Assembly (NCBI GenBank): GCA_014729955.1
Contig: WJJA01000484.1
Span: 1 to 15,516 of the forward strand
DNA length: 15,516 nucleotides
Direction: 5' to 3'
DNA from: a bacterium
Lineage (GTDB): Bacteria > Electryoneota > Electryoneia > Electryoneales > Electryoneaceae
Every line of letters starts with the position of its first letter. Within the stretch, counting starts at the first letter, position 1. Under the pieces are notes generated by a model, which searched no databases, was not told the origin of the DNA, and was given only the letters and a program-made list of their open reading frames with translations. The translations under genes and the position numbers were made by a program. This document shows, one piece after another, positions 15,297 through 15,516 of the stretch.

Positions 15297-15516
15297 TAGC
15301 CCGAATATTTCATGAATGAAGAAAACAATCTTTTCTAAATACTATATTAACAAAAAGATAGTGTCGCGCTATATGGTTTTGCTTCGGCACAGAATGTTTT
15401 CAAGGCAAACTCATCTATTCATTCCCCCTTCGGGCGGTCCAAACTGCGTCATCTGCTTTGTTGCGAAGGATTCGCGGTATGGCAATACAGCTTCATTCTT
15501 CGCGCCTCACATCTGA
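15297..15516 (+). mobile_element. Copy 2 of the MITE-like dispersed repeat, cut by the window end
   Basis: It begins TAGCCCGAATATTTCATGAA at 15297, directly against the coding sequence of the DUF3226 gene, and runs to the end of the window in the same orientation as the copy at 9561. About 83% of aligned bases match that copy (150 of 180 up to 15479, my count). The right terminal inverted repeat would lie about 30 bases beyond the window. An open frame reading rightwards from 15316 is an accident of the repeat, because the equivalent frame in the other copy contains stops. Confidence 0.75.

Noticed and set aside
15316..15516. 66-codon plus-strand frame at the end of the window
   Set aside because: It lies wholly inside the dispersed repeat, and the equivalent frame in the copy at 9561 is interrupted by stops.
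1..15516. CRISPR array, tRNA, rRNA or riboswitch
   Set aside because: I found no short regularly spaced repeats, no cloverleaf with conserved T-loop sequence, and no known riboswitch core in the intergenic regions.

Overview
The window looks like a chromosomal segment of an uncultivated member of the FCB superphylum (the Bacteroidota/Rhodothermota/Calditrichota/Latescibacterota/KSB1 neighbourhood). The evidence is a secreted fibronectin-like protein ending in a type IX secretion (Por) sorting domain with a YPNPFNP start, a DUF4175 membrane/coiled-coil protein, and a DtxR regulator fused to FeoA-like domains beside feoB. I cannot place it to phylum. Most of the window is GC-rich. The last ~900 bases are clearly AT-richer, which suggests acquired DNA.

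Layout. 2-1612 (+): 3' part of a large secreted repeat protein, followed by two hairpins. About 1895-2025: a diverged copy of a dispersed repeat. 2023-8097 (all minus): in transcription order a two-domain GNAT acetyltransferase, a DUF4175 giant coiled-coil membrane protein, and a lipoprotein with an endonuclease/exonuclease/phosphatase (EEP) domain; gaps of 160-175 bases make one tight operon unlikely. 8098-8723: gene-free, with one strong operator-like palindrome. 8724-9344 (+): small outer-membrane beta-barrel-like protein. 9561-9810: a complete, MITE-like copy of the dispersed repeat. 9984-10892 (+): membrane-anchored diheme cytochrome c, tail to tail with the iron operon. 14269-10921 (minus): the iron operon, a DtxR-FeoA-FeoA fusion regulator whose end overlaps the start of feoB, behind a promoter with an overlapping candidate operator. 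14644-15279 (minus): an AT-rich DUF3226 (Toprim-like) gene cut at its 5' end by a third copy of the repeat, which runs off the window.

How parts work together. The clearest functional unit is ferrous iron uptake. The fusion protein carries a DtxR-type metal-sensing DNA-binding module and two SH3/FeoA-like modules, so the Fe2+-responsive repressor and the FeoA accessory of FeoB appear to be one polypeptide, translated just ahead of FeoB and probably repressing its own promoter. The most interesting feature outside that operon is the repeat family: three copies with a shared TAGCCCG(A/G)ATATTTCATGAA end, one with a matching inverted end. One supplies the stop codon of the EEP gene, and another replaces the 5' end of the DUF3226 gene, leaving what may be an orphaned Toprim defence effector.
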